Source: an uncultured Prevotella sp.
GTDB taxonomy: Bacteria; Bacteroidota; Bacteroidia; Bacteroidales; Bacteroidaceae
Direction: 5' to 3'
DNA length: 40,569 nt
Assembly: GCA_945833995.1 (NCBI GenBank)
Contig: CAMAGM010000008.1
Coordinates: 1 to 40,569 of the forward strand
Part shown: piece after piece, positions 6,841 to 14,733 of the stretch
Numbering within the stretch: position 1 is the first letter of the stretch
How the letters are laid out: every line of letters begins with the position of its first letter
Position numbers and translations under genes: made by a program
The notes under the pieces: generated by a model
The model's input: the letters and a program-made list of their open reading frames with translations, nothing else
What the model was told of the DNA's origin: nothing
Databases searched by the model: none

Positions 6841-8001
6841 TTAATTTTTAATTCTTAAACTTGCCACACATTCCATTTCTATTAGCCAACCGGGACGGCA
6901 TACGGGGGCGTGGACTATGACCATGGGGGTGTCGGGGAAACGGTGGCGCATGGTGCGGCTAACGATGGCGTAGTCGCCGATGTCGCGCAGATAGACTATC
7001 ATTTGGCAGACATCGTCGAATCCGCTGCCTGCCTCTGTCAGTAGGGCTTCCACGTTCTCTATCATGCGGGCGGTCTGCATCACTATGTCCTTCTCGTGCA
7101 TTATCTTTCCACTGTTGTCGATGCTTGCCGTGCCTGAGATGAAGACGTGGCGGCGGTCGGGATAGTCAACGGTAGTGCCTCGCTCGAAGCTCACGCCGTA
7201 GTCGCTTGTGCGGTTGAGGTGGGTTGGGGCGTAGAGGTGACGCACCTGACTGGGGCTGATGCCGCTGACGGCGTAGGCATCCATTTGCGTCAGCACGTTG
7301 TGGTCTGCCTGTCTGCCGCCAATGCCTGTGCTGGCAATGAAGTGGGTGTCGGTTGTCAGTCCTTGCCGTGCGAAGGTGTTGTTCCTTGCCTTTACCATGC
7401 CACCGTAGTTTTGGTCGATGTCGTTGACAAAGAACCATGTCCTTATGCAGTTGTCCCTCAGCGTGCAGCCCTCGTCCGCGAGTTGATTGATGTAGTGGTC
7501 GAATATCTCTTGCGTCTGCTCGTTGGAGTCGGCGGCAAGGCTATGGGCACTGGCACACCACAGGTGGCGGTAGGGGCCGTGTTCGGCACAGAAGAGTCCG
7601 CTCGCCAACTGGCTTGTGGTGACGTCGGTCATCATGTAGCACCACAATGCCACTTTAGTGCCATCGAGCGGAGGCTGCTCAACGATGGAAACGGCGCAAA
7701 TCCCACTCATCATTCCGCCTATATCCCCCCTCCCCAGGGAGGGGTCGGGGGTGGGTCTCCCCACTTCCTCTTCCTGATTTGCCGCGTCGCTGAGGAAATA
7801 GCGCACGAGCACAGGCTGAAAGCCCTTTAGGCTCTCGGCGAGCAAGGTCTGCAGCGCCCCTCGCACGGCATCGAGCTGTTGGCTGAATGTCGTGGAAGGA
7901 TTGGTTGCGTGAATTATCGCGTGGGCTTCCTTCACTTCGTTGCCGTTGTCGAACACGAAAGTCTCGGCAGCGGCGTTGTCGTATATGTATGTTTTCTTCA
8001 T
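6841..8001 (-). CDS. Rid (YjgF/YER057c/UK114) family protein, two-domain, chorismatase-like layout
   Basis: A 386-aa protein. The C-terminal half (about 255-386) is a Rid-type domain with VFISGTASID, DDVCQMIVYLRD and PVCRPGWLIEMECVA. The N-terminal half looks like a diverged second Rid fold, as in long Rid/chorismatase-like (FkbO/Hyg5-type) proteins. Canonical Rid members hydrolyse reactive enamines/imines; the substrate of this long form cannot be read from sequence. Start: the ATG at 8001 overlaps the stop of the upstream lipoprotein as ATGA, so I prefer it to an in-frame ATG 21 nt upstream. Around residues 83-94 the peptide GRPTPDPSLGRGD is encoded by a GC-rich palindromic repeat arm (7725-7757) also found in the U32 gene. 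Confidence 0.8.
   Translation of the reverse strand: MKKTYIYDNAAAETFVFDNGNEVKEAHAIIHATNPSTTFSQQLDAVRGALQTLLAESLKGFQPVLVRYFLSDAANQEEEVGRPTPDPSLGRGDIGGMMSGICAVSIVEQPPLDGTKVALWCYMMTDVTTSQLASGLFCAEHGPYRHLWCASAHSLAADSNEQTQEIFDHYINQLADEGCTLRDNCIRTWFFVNDIDQNYGGMVKARNNTFARQGLTTDTHFIASTGIGGRQADHNVLTQMDAYAVSGISPSQVRHLYAPTHLNRTSDYGVSFERGTTVDYPDRRHVFISGTASIDNSGKIMHEKDIVMQTARMIENVEALLTEAGSGFDDVCQMIVYLRDIGDYAIVSRTMRHRFPDTPMVIVHAPVCRPGWLIEMECVASLRIKN
7725..7757. repeat. GC-rich palindromic repeat arm inside the Rid-family gene
   Basis: The plus strand reads CCCCCCTCCCCAGGGAGG then GGTCGGGGGTGGGTC. It differs at about two positions from 5103-5135 in the U32 gene. On the coding (minus) strand it encodes PTPDPSLGRGD, closely matching PTPNHSLGRGE in the U32 protein, so the same frame is used in two unrelated genes. 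Only one arm is present here. Confidence 0.8.
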
Positions 8002-8327
8002 TGTCCGATGTTTTCTATCCATTTCTTCAATATCTCACGCCATGTGTCTCTGATGTCGGCGTGCTGGTGGTCGTAGCCCCATGTGGCGGTGAGGTCGGTG
8101 TCGAGCATCTGTGCCAGTGTGCTCTCCTCGTAGTTGCCAGGCTCCACCATGTTCTTTCCGCTGACGTGAAGCGACGGTTTGCCAACGATGTTGCCCTTGA
8201 GTCGCATTACAAGGCCCTCGCGCTCTGTTGTTGCCGTTGTTTCGGGATAGATGCGTCCCTCGTCGCAAGCTGTAATTGAGGTCAATGTTAGGATAGCGGC
8301 GGCAAAGTTACTAAAAATTTTCCTCAT
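7998..8327 (-). CDS. Small lipoprotein, 109 aa, probably a deletion-fusion remnant
   Basis: MRKIFSNFAAAILTLTSITAC is a good lipoprotein signal with a lipobox ending at C21. The mature part is only about 89 aa. The first portion (GRIYPETTATTEREGLVMRL) looks like the start of a larger Bacteroidales lipoprotein. The rest (NYEESTLAQMLDTDLTATWGYDHQHADIR...) reads like the C-terminal tail of a different protein. With two barrel-gene remnants immediately upstream, the simplest view is that a deletion fused two reading frames. The stop overlaps the Rid-gene start (ATGA), so translation is probably coupled. It could still be expressed. Function unknown. Confidence 0.6.
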   Translation of the reverse strand: MRKIFSNFAAAILTLTSITACDEGRIYPETTATTEREGLVMRLKGNIVGKPSLHVSGKNMVEPGNYEESTLAQMLDTDLTATWGYDHQHADIRDTWREILKKWIENIGQ

Positions 8328-8345
8328 AGCGAAAGTTTTTTTCGA

Positions 8346-8748
8346 TTAAAAGCAGTATTGGAGCTGAATTGTTGCGGAATGGGTGGTAAGTCCGAGGTCG
8401 TCGTTGTCGCGGTCGAGCTGTGTCTCGTGTCCCGTGCGTCCCGTGAACTGGTACATTGCCTGCAGTTTCAGTCCTGTTCCCTTGATGAAATAGTTGAAGC
8501 CCACGGCAGGCATGTTCAGCAGTCCGTCCTTGCCGCTTCCGTTGCCGCCGCGTTCATCGACACGTTGAACGTCAGCTTGTCAAAGGCCTTGTACGTGAAG
8601 CCTATTATGGCGTAGGGAATGGCGAATCCTGAGTTTGCCACGTTGTCTTGGTTGTATGCCTTGTCGAGTCTCTCGTCGTAGTAGTATTTGTAGGATGCCG
8701 TGGTCTGCACCATCATGTATGGTTTGAACACGAAGTCGCCACTGCTAA
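8346..8748 (-). pseudogene. Porin (OprP/OprO-like) remnant with internal deletion and frameshift
   Basis: One frame (about 8748-8516) encodes barrel-type sequence beginning FKPYMMVQTTASYKYYYDER and reaching NVSMNAAATEAAR. Near 8520 the barrel sequence continues in another frame as LLNMPAVGFNYFIKGTGLKL and ends at 8346 in LQYCF, the aromatic C-terminus typical of outer-membrane barrels. The first piece resembles the beginning and the second the end of a phosphate-selective-porin-like protein, so the middle (several hundred residues) is missing and the frame is broken. No signal peptide remains on the first piece. Confidence 0.75.
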
Positions 8749-8856
8749 TTGTTTAATGTTGCCTTTCTGAATTATATTTCGCGGCGTGAAACATAACTTT
8801 GTAACCGTGTTGGGAACTTTTTATAAGGGGTTTCCGGATATTTTAAGAGTAGTCTT
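8749..8856. other. AT-rich junction between two broken porin genes
   Basis: About 108 bp with no coding sense on either strand separates the truncated N-terminal piece of one barrel gene from the decapitated second one. It is A/T-rich and probably marks a deletion scar. Nothing else seen. Confidence 0.4.
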
Positions 8857-9212
8857 TCAACTATTCTCCAGCTCGTAGGCAGAGCCAGTGCCTCCGCTCT
8901 CAAACACTATCTCCGCGCCGAGAATCCATTGGCTCGACAGCTTGTAGTCCATAGCCACCACGAAACGTGGTATGGCGATGGTGGAGCGCGACTCCTTGGA
9001 GTTTCCGTATTGTCCGCCGAAGAAGCGGTTGGTGCCGTAGTCTTTCCATGCAGCCACCATCTCGCCGTAGCCTCCCACACGCCATTTGTTGAATGTGTCG
9101 TAGGGTAAGACCACGTCAGCAGAGTCCTTCGTTTGGGCTGCCGCTCCTGTTGTTGTCAGGGCGAGTGCTGCTGTCAGCACTGCCCCCTGCTCAGTAGTTT
9201 AGTTGTGTTCAT
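8857..9212 (-). pseudogene. Outer-membrane porin N-terminal fragment, frameshifted in the signal peptide
   Basis: The ATG at 9212 opens MNTTKLLSRG. One frame over, the rest of a signal peptide follows (VLTAALALTTTGAAAQ) and then FNKWRVGGYGEM ... IPRFVVAMDYKLSSQWILGAEIVFESGGTG, the start of a Bacteroidetes outer-membrane porin. The two frames would join if the five-base C run at 9183-9187 (G run on the coding strand) had one more base. The gene stops at 8857 after about 106 codons, so the barrel body is missing. The upstream promoter still looks intact. Confidence 0.75.
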
Positions 9213-9244
9213 ATCAATCAAAATGGGTTCTTCGTTTTCGGCTG

Positions 9245-9252
9245 CAAAGTTA
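9245..9252 (-). promoter_or_regulatory. -7 box (TAACTTTG) of the decayed porin operon
   Basis: On the minus strand TAACTTTG lies 32 nt upstream of the ATG at 9212, matching the Bacteroidetes sigma-ABfr -7 consensus TAnnTTTG. An ATTG about 19 nt further upstream could be the -33 element. This suggests that the remnants and the downstream lipoprotein/Rid genes may still be transcribed. Confidence 0.55.
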
Positions 9253-9595
9253 CGCCGAAACTTTTTCCTTACAATACCAAAAAGTAGTGAAATGCTCTAA
9301 GACTGCGCCAACTCCTTCATTTTCCTATGTTTTCGCACCAATTTCTACCTATATCTAAGTATATCTTTTCCTTACAAACAACAAAAATACCTACTTTCAT
9401 CACCTCTTCTTTTGTCCCCAATCCCCGTCTTTTCGTCCCCTGAATTACCTTGTTTTAGGTAGATGGAATTAAGGCCCACCCCTAGCTCCTCCCAGGGGAG
9501 GGATGAGAGGCCCACCCCCGTCCCCTCCCTGGGGAGGGGTGTCATTATGCCAGCTATTATGCCATTAAGGAAAATAGGGAATTAGATTTTGGGGG
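9253..9595. repeat. Intergenic stretch with two tandem GC-rich palindromic repeat copies
   Basis: 9253-9470 is A/T-rich with no gene visible. Two units follow, at about 9473-9503 (GGCCCACCCC...CCCAGGGGAGGG) and 9509-9539 (GGCCCACCCCCG...CCCTGGGGAGGGG). Both are the same family as the repeat arms inside the U32 gene (4952) and the Rid gene (7725). The stretch ends just after the stop of the M6 protease gene and may also serve as its 3' end. Confidence 0.7.
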
Positions 9596-11452
9596 TTATC
9601 GCACTCTGATGCCTTTGCCTTTCTCGATGTAGATGCCTTTGGGGAGGGAATTGAGGGTGGTGCCGAGGTATTTGCCGTCGAGGGAATAGTATTCGGGAGT
9701 GGGGGATTGGGTGTGGGGAGTGCTTATGGCAGTGGAGCCTCCCATGAAACGGAACGAGACATTGCCGTCGGCATCTTGCGTGATGTCGGTTATTGGTTTG
9801 CCTGCATAGCCACCGGTGTACCAAAAGGCGGAGGGACGGGTGTCGTCGGTGAATGACGTGGCTCCGCTTGTGCCGGGGAAGGGGTCGCCTTTGGCTTCGG
9901 AAACGTAAATAGACTGGTCGATGTACTGATCCTCGTATCTTGAAAGTAGTTCACTGTTTGCCTCGTTGATTGGGGCATAGTCCGATTTCGTCACGGTCTC
10001 GCCAACCCAAAGGTCGTTGAGCATCAGACCGTCGGCTGCCACGAGGGAGAAGCGGGGATGGCCAACGTCGTAGTTTACCCTGTTGTTGAGGAAACCGCCA
10101 AGGGAGAATGCCGTCTCGTCGTAGTCGATGTGATAGACCAGCATGCCGTAGCCCCAGAGATAGAAATTCCAAATGTAGCGGTCGTTGTTATCTACTTGCT
10201 CAAGCATATAGTATTCGTTGGGGTTAGCCTCGTTCCTTATCATATATGCCTTGCCGCCTTTCTCAAGCGTGGTGAGATGCACCTCTTGTGGCTCACGGAG
10301 TTCCTCAATGTCTATCCATCCGAGCTTGGCACGCTCCCAGCAGTTGAGAGCCGTGGCACGATAGCCGTTAAAGGTGTATTCGCCGCTGTCCATGAGACCA
10401 TAGTAGCCAAGACCCACGTCGCAACACTCTGAGTTGAGCGAGCCATAGGTGGCATAGAGGTCGGGCAGTCCGAGGGAGTGGGCAAACTCGTGGCAGAACA
10501 CCCCACAGCCCTCGATGCGGAAGCCCATGGTGGCTTGCTTGCTTTCTGAGCCGTAGAGCTCGTTGTTTACGCCGTAGTTTCCTAGTCGCTTGCCGTCGAG
10601 CTGTATGGTGGACGATGCCACCGACGACTGTGGCCAGATGTAGTTGGAGCTGTTGCCCGAGCTGTTCTCACCATATCCGGCATAGATGACATAGACGAGG
10701 TCAACATATCCATCGCCGTCGCTGTCGTATTGTGAGAAGTCAACGTCGTTGTCGGCTGCTTCACAAGCGTCTTTTAGCAGTAGGTCGGTGTTGTCGGTTG
10801 CTCCGTATGTCTTGTAGGATTTTTGCAGTGTGTAGGGACCGTAGAGGTCGAACTGTGGCGAGAACTGTCCGAAACTCATGTCGTGGTAGTATCGCCTGAC
10901 GCTTCCGTAGTTCTCGTAGAGGTCTTGTCGGGGATTTGTCTCCATGGAGTTGAGAAACTGCTCAAACTGTGCCTTGGGGTCGGAAATCCTGAAACCAAGG
11001 TCGCTGAAGCCTACAAGCAGCACCACTGCCTTTGGCGTGCCAGTGGTGGGAAAAAAGTTGATGCGTGAGCTTGCCCTTGTCAATAGCTTGGAGCGGGCAG
11101 CCTCAATCTGCTGCGCTCCCTTGCTGAGCATTGACGTGCGGTTCTGTCGGCTGGCGGCAAGTGTCTCGGTGAGGTTGCGCTTGTCGGGGTCGTGGGCAAG
11201 AACTCCCGACGACACCAATGTGCCGTCGGCGGATTGCTCTGCCACGAAGAGGCTTGCGCCGTCCATGACGAGGATTGTCCCATCGGTGGCGGTGTAGTAG
11301 TGGAAATGCTCGTCGCCGTGGACAAGCACGGTTATGGTGGTTCCATCGCTCTGACCCAACACTTCGATTCCAGGCTTGGCTTTCGCCGCAAAGGCGTCGG
11401 AAACTGACGTGAGCGCAATGAGCAATGAGAGTAATATGTTCCTGTAAATCAT
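9596..11452 (-). CDS. Secreted M6-family metalloprotease
   Basis: A 618-aa protein. The ATG at 11452 gives a signal peptide (MIYRNILLSLLIALTSVSDAFA); it lies 1 nt after the stop of the EFR1 gene. A propeptide-like region is followed by the M6 catalytic domain with the zinc motif HEFAHSLGLPD at about 321-331 (HExxHxxGxxD) and a downstream YYGLMDSG Met-turn-like segment. The C-terminus (YYSLDGKYLG ... GIYIEKGKGIRVR) is the short repeat-like tail common on Bacteroidales secreted proteins. Immune inhibitor A-type M6 proteases degrade host or environmental proteins. Being coupled to a ferredoxin-type gene is unexpected and may be positional only. Confidence 0.9.
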   Translation of the reverse strand: MIYRNILLSLLIALTSVSDAFAAKAKPGIEVLGQSDGTTITVLVHGDEHFHYYTATDGTILVMDGASLFVAEQSADGTLVSSGVLAHDPDKRNLTETLAASRQNRTSMLSKGAQQIEAARSKLLTRASSRINFFPTTGTPKAVVLLVGFSDLGFRISDPKAQFEQFLNSMETNPRQDLYENYGSVRRYYHDMSFGQFSPQFDLYGPYTLQKSYKTYGATDNTDLLLKDACEAADNDVDFSQYDSDGDGYVDLVYVIYAGYGENSSGNSSNYIWPQSSVASSTIQLDGKRLGNYGVNNELYGSESKQATMGFRIEGCGVFCHEFAHSLGLPDLYATYGSLNSECCDVGLGYYGLMDSGEYTFNGYRATALNCWERAKLGWIDIEELREPQEVHLTTLEKGGKAYMIRNEANPNEYYMLEQVDNNDRYIWNFYLWGYGMLVYHIDYDETAFSLGGFLNNRVNYDVGHPRFSLVAADGLMLNDLWVGETVTKSDYAPINEANSELLSRYEDQYIDQSIYVSEAKGDPFPGTSGATSFTDDTRPSAFWYTGGYAGKPITDITQDADGNVSFRFMGGSTAISTPHTQSPTPEYYSLDGKYLGTTLNSLPKGIYIEKGKGIRVR

Positions 11453-11453
11453 A

Positions 11454-12254
11454 TCATTGAATGTTATCGTTTCGACCAAAATAGTATTGTCCGCGCTTGC
11501 GGGTTGTCTTGCCATAGTTGATAGCGTGACGGGGGCAGTGGTGATAGCAGGTGAGGCAGCTGGTGCAACTGCCGTCGTGATGCCATTGCGGTATGCCGTC
11601 GGCTATGCTGATGTCGCCAACGGGACACACCTTGGCGCAAAGTCCACAATGGACGCAAGTGTCGGCATCGACCGTGAACTTGTTGTCGGTGATCATCTTC
11701 TTGTTGAAATATGCGCCCACGACATAGCTGAAGAACCAAGGCGTGGGACCTTTCACTATGTTGCACACACCCGCCTTGCGGCTTATTATCAGCTCCTCGA
11801 AGATGAGTATGTCCTCGGCTGCCTTGTCGCGTTTTCTCCTCTCGTTCTCTATAGTGTCGGTGTACATGAACGGCAGTGCAACGTAGCTCTCGGGCATGGT
11901 GAGGCTGAAGCATGAGTCGAGGTGAAGGCCTTGTAGGCTTAGGTCTTTGGCGAATATCGTCATTGTCTCTCCAATGCTGTCGCCACAGGTGGTGAGGGCA
12001 TAGCAGTAGTGGTTGCCGCAGGTTGAAAGCCTTAGTAGCTTGAGGAATTGGCGCACTATGCCTGGCGGCTGCCAACCGTGGGTGGGGAAGCAGAAACCTA
12101 TGCGCTCGTCGGCATTGAGGGCGAACGTGAGGTTGCTCTCTGAGGGGTTGGCGGACATTGTCTGCGCAATATCTACCAAGGTGTCGTTGGTGGCTTCGGC
12201 AATGTGTCTTGCCGCCCAATGAGTGTTGCCTGTACCTGAAAAATAGAAAATCAT
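11454..12254 (-). CDS. EFR1-type flavodoxin/ferredoxin fusion protein
   Basis: A 266-aa protein. The N-terminal flavodoxin-like domain begins directly with the FMN phosphate loop (FYFSGTGNT at 3-11). Two [4Fe-4S] motifs follow: C200-x2-C203-x2-C206-x3-C210-P and C230-x2-C233-x2-C236-x3-C240-P. This is the EFR1 (flavodoxin plus dicluster ferredoxin) architecture, a cytosolic electron-transfer protein whose partner cannot be inferred. The start is fixed by the flavodoxin loop; a strong promoter sits so close that the mRNA may lack a leader (see findings). Confidence 0.88.
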   Translation of the reverse strand: MIFYFSGTGNTHWAARHIAEATNDTLVDIAQTMSANPSESNLTFALNADERIGFCFPTHGWQPPGIVRQFLKLLRLSTCGNHYCYALTTCGDSIGETMTIFAKDLSLQGLHLDSCFSLTMPESYVALPFMYTDTIENERRKRDKAAEDILIFEELIISRKAGVCNIVKGPTPWFFSYVVGAYFNKKMITDNKFTVDADTCVHCGLCAKVCPVGDISIADGIPQWHHDGSCTSCLTCYHHCPRHAINYGKTTRKRGQYYFGRNDNIQ

Positions 12255-12258
12255 GGTT

Positions 12259-12286
12259 CAAAGGTAGCATTTTTTTGTAAGAGAAC
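12259..12286 (-). promoter_or_regulatory. Promoter of the EFR1/M6 operon, apparently leaderless
   Basis: On the minus strand TTTTG is followed by 19 nt and then TAccTTTG (-7 box at 12266-12259), a good match to the Bacteroidetes consensus. Only four bases (AACC) separate the -7 box from the ATG at 12254, so transcription would start at or next to the start codon. Confidence 0.65.
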
Positions 12287-12329
12287 AAAATTAATAATGT
12301 CAAAAATGCTTTTTCTGCATGATTTTTAT

Positions 12330-12337
12330 TAACTTTG
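12330..12337 (+). promoter_or_regulatory. -7 box (TAACTTTG) for truA
   Basis: TAACTTTG lies 29 nt before the truA ATG and matches TAnnTTTG; a T-rich stretch at 12311-12314 could be a weak -33 element. It is divergent from the EFR1 promoter in the same 112-bp gap. Confidence 0.6.
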
Positions 12338-12366
12338 CCGCAAAATAACGACAAACATAAAAAGGA

Positions 12367-13098
12367 ATGAGGTATTTCATCACTCTCGCATACGACGGTA
12401 CGAACTTCCATGGTTGGCAGATTCAACCCAATGGCAACTCTGTTCAGGAGGAGTTACAGAAAGCCCTGACAACACTGTTGCGACAACCAACACCTGTGGT
12501 TGGGGCAGGGCGCACCGATGCTGGCGTGCATGCCAGAAAAATGGTGGCACATTTCGATAGCGATGTGGCAATAGACTGTCAGCAGCTCGCCTATAGGCTC
12601 AACAGGATGGTGCCGCGGTCGATGGCGGTGTATGACGTGAGGGAGGTGGGTGATGACATGCACGCCCGTTTCAGCGCAACCAAACGCACATATCATTATT
12701 ATGTACACACGCGCAAGGACCCTTTCCTGCGCCACTACTCGTGTGAGCTGCACTTCGACCTCGATTTTGAGAGGATGAACAAGGCGGCGGCGATATTGAT
12801 GGAGTATTCCGACTTTGGGGCATTCTGCAAGAGCCACTCCGACGTGAAGACGACAATATGCCGTGTGATGGCTGCCGAGTGGCATCAGACTTCCGACACG
12901 GAATGGTATTTCGAGATAAGTGCCGACCGCTTCCTGCGCAACATGGTGCGTGCCGTGGTTGGGACGCTTGTTGACGTGGGGCGTGGAAGGCTCACGTTGG
13001 ACGAGTTCCGCAACGTGATAGAGGGAAGGAAACGCACGGCTGCGGGGGAGTCGATGCCTGCCAATGCCCTGTTTCTTGAGGAGGTTGAATATGGTTAA
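12367..13098 (+). CDS. truA: tRNA pseudouridine(38-40) synthase
   Basis: A 243-aa protein of normal length. The catalytic Asp is D51 in GRTDAGVHA. N-terminal RYFITLAYDGTNFHGWQ and the C-terminal FLRNMVRAVVGTLVDVGRG are diagnostic for TruA. It isomerises uridines 38-40 in the anticodon stem of tRNAs. The start is the ATG at 12367, 29 nt after a good -7 box, with AAAAAGGA just upstream. It is convergent with nothing and is followed by a 125-bp gap. Confidence 0.96.
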   Translation: MRYFITLAYDGTNFHGWQIQPNGNSVQEELQKALTTLLRQPTPVVGAGRTDAGVHARKMVAHFDSDVAIDCQQLAYRLNRMVPRSMAVYDVREVGDDMHARFSATKRTYHYYVHTRKDPFLRHYSCELHFDLDFERMNKAAAILMEYSDFGAFCKSHSDVKTTICRVMAAEWHQTSDTEWYFEISADRFLRNMVRAVVGTLVDVGRGRLTLDEFRNVIEGRKRTAAGESMPANALFLEEVEYG

Positions 13099-13223
13099 AG
13101 GAGTTAAAAGGGAGTTAAGGAGTTAAGACGTATGTTTGGGCCAACAGAACTCTCGTTGGTAATCTCTTGACTCGTTGAACTATAAAAGTTTGGTAAAACA
13201 TAATCTTGAATTGTTATTAAAAT
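13099..13223. repeat. Gap with short GGAGTTAA direct repeats
   Basis: The 125-bp gap after truA opens with three spaced copies of (A)GGAGTTAA (about 13099-13127). No terminator or strong promoter is recognisable; TATGTTTGG near 13131 is a weak -7-like match. Confidence 0.4.
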
Positions 13224-14141
13224 ATGTGGTTAGTATTAGCATTTCTTTCAGCCGCTTTGCTCGGCTTCTATGATTCGTTCAAGAAAAAGGCGTTGGCTTC
13301 CAATGCCGTTATACCAGTGCTGTTTCTCAACACGCTGTTCTCGTCGCTGATATTTCTTCCATTCATAGTAATAAGCTACACCACTGACGCACTCGACGAC
13401 ACGATATTCCTTGTAGGCAGTGGGGGATGGGAGATGCACAAGTATGTGGTGCTGAAGAGTTTCATAGTGTTGAGCAGTTGGGTGCTAGGCTATTTCGGCA
13501 TGAAGCATCTTCCGCTCACCATCGTAGGACCTATCAATGCCACACGTCCGGTGATGGTGCTTGTGGGTGCCATGCTGTTCTTCGGAGAGAGGCTCAACGG
13601 CTGGCAGTGGCTCGGTGTGTCGTTGGCGGTGGTGTCGTTCTTCATGTTGAGCCGTAGCGGAAAGAAAGAGGGTATAGACTTCCGTCGCGACCATTGGATA
13701 TGGATGATTGTAGGCGCTGCCCTTTTGGGTGCTGTGAGTGGTCTCTACGACAAGTATCTCATGGCTTCGCCCGCCGACGGTGGAGTGGGGCTCGACAAGA
13801 TGCTCGTGCAGAGTTGGTACAACATCTACCAGTGTTTCATGATGGGTGCCATGCTCCTGCTGCTGTGGTGGCCCAACAGGAAGAAGACCACGCCCTTCCG
13901 TTGGCATTGGTCGATAGTGTTCATAAGCATATTCCTCTCGGCAGCCGACTTCGTCTATTTCTATTCGTTGTCGCTCCCTGGGGCAATGATCAGCATCGTG
14001 TCGATGGTTAGAAGGGGTAGCGTGATAGTCAGCTTCCTCTTTGCCGCCATTGCTTTCCACGAGAAGAATCTCAAGTCGAAGGTCGTTGACCTCGCTCTCG
14101 TGCTGCTTGGCATGATTTGCCTATACATTGGATCGCACTGA
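13224..14141 (+). CDS. EamA/DMT-family transporter
   Basis: A 305-aa, ten-helix membrane protein of the drug/metabolite transporter superfamily with two EamA halves. The first (about 1-140) includes GPINATRPVMVLVGAMLFFGERLNG in two conserved stretches; the second (about 150-305) ends in SIVSMVRRGSVIVSFLFAAI and FHEKNLKSKVVDLALVLLG. The ExL-type motif after helix 4 and its repeat after helix 9 are typical. The substrate cannot be predicted. Confidence 0.88.
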   Translation: MWLVLAFLSAALLGFYDSFKKKALASNAVIPVLFLNTLFSSLIFLPFIVISYTTDALDDTIFLVGSGGWEMHKYVVLKSFIVLSSWVLGYFGMKHLPLTIVGPINATRPVMVLVGAMLFFGERLNGWQWLGVSLAVVSFFMLSRSGKKEGIDFRRDHWIWMIVGAALLGAVSGLYDKYLMASPADGGVGLDKMLVQSWYNIYQCFMMGAMLLLLWWPNRKKTTPFRWHWSIVFISIFLSAADFVYFYSLSLPGAMISIVSMVRRGSVIVSFLFAAIAFHEKNLKSKVVDLALVLLGMICLYIGSH

Positions 14142-14259
14142 AATTAAGAATTAAGAATTAGGAATTAAGAATTAAGAAGATTGAAAAAGACTCACGTCTC
14201 AGTACTCTTCGCTCGTAACTAATGTCTTAACTCCCCAAAAAAATAAAATAAATAATGAT
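14142..14259. repeat. AT-rich gap with AATTAAGAATTA tandem repeats
   Basis: Four to five tandem copies of AATTAAGAATTA-like units (14142-14180) follow the transporter stop. The same motif is repeated at 28535-28600 and, inverted, near 6836-6860 and 28640-28665. No gene. Confidence 0.5.
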
Positions 14260-14700
14260 ATGATTGAACTGATAAACGAAAATCTTTGGGCTGCTTGGGC
14301 TGTCATAGCCCTTGTTTGTCTGCTGACGGAGCTATTCACAGGTAGCTTCTACATCATGTGTTTTGCTGTGGGAGCCATTGCCGCTGCCATAGTGTCGCCT
14401 TTTGGTGGCATATATGTGCAGCTCGCAGTGTTCATCGTCGTCTCCCTTGTCTCAATCTTTCTCGTCCGTCCGTTAGTGATGCGATGGCTTCACCATGAGA
14501 AGGACTTCATTCCCTCCAATGCTGATGCCATAATGGGACGTGAGGCAACGGTGAGTCAGGACATTCCTGCCAATGGCTATGGCCGCGTGGCACTGGACGG
14601 CGACGATTGGAAGGCAACAGCAAAGGAGTCAATAGCAAAGGGTGAGAAGGTAGTGATCGTTGATCGCGAGAGCATCATACTCACCGTAGAGAAAGCCTAA
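14260..14700 (+). CDS. NfeD-like membrane protein
   Basis: A 146-aa short NfeD (NfeD1b-type). Two to three N-terminal helices (about 10-65) are followed by a soluble OB-fold-like domain (about 85-146: GREATVSQDIPANGYGRVALDGD). NfeD proteins partner with SPFH proteins in membrane microdomains. The next gene, 33 nt downstream, encodes an SPFH protein, which supports the pairing. Confidence 0.88.
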   Translation: MIELINENLWAAWAVIALVCLLTELFTGSFYIMCFAVGAIAAAIVSPFGGIYVQLAVFIVVSLVSIFLVRPLVMRWLHHEKDFIPSNADAIMGREATVSQDIPANGYGRVALDGDDWKATAKESIAKGEKVVIVDRESIILTVEKA

Positions 14701-14733
14701 TTTCTAATTTGTAATTTCTAAATTCTAATTATT

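Noticed and set aside
9183..9187. Phase-variable homopolymer in the porin signal peptide
   Set aside because: Only five bases long and the gene is truncated anyway, so switching would not restore a protein.
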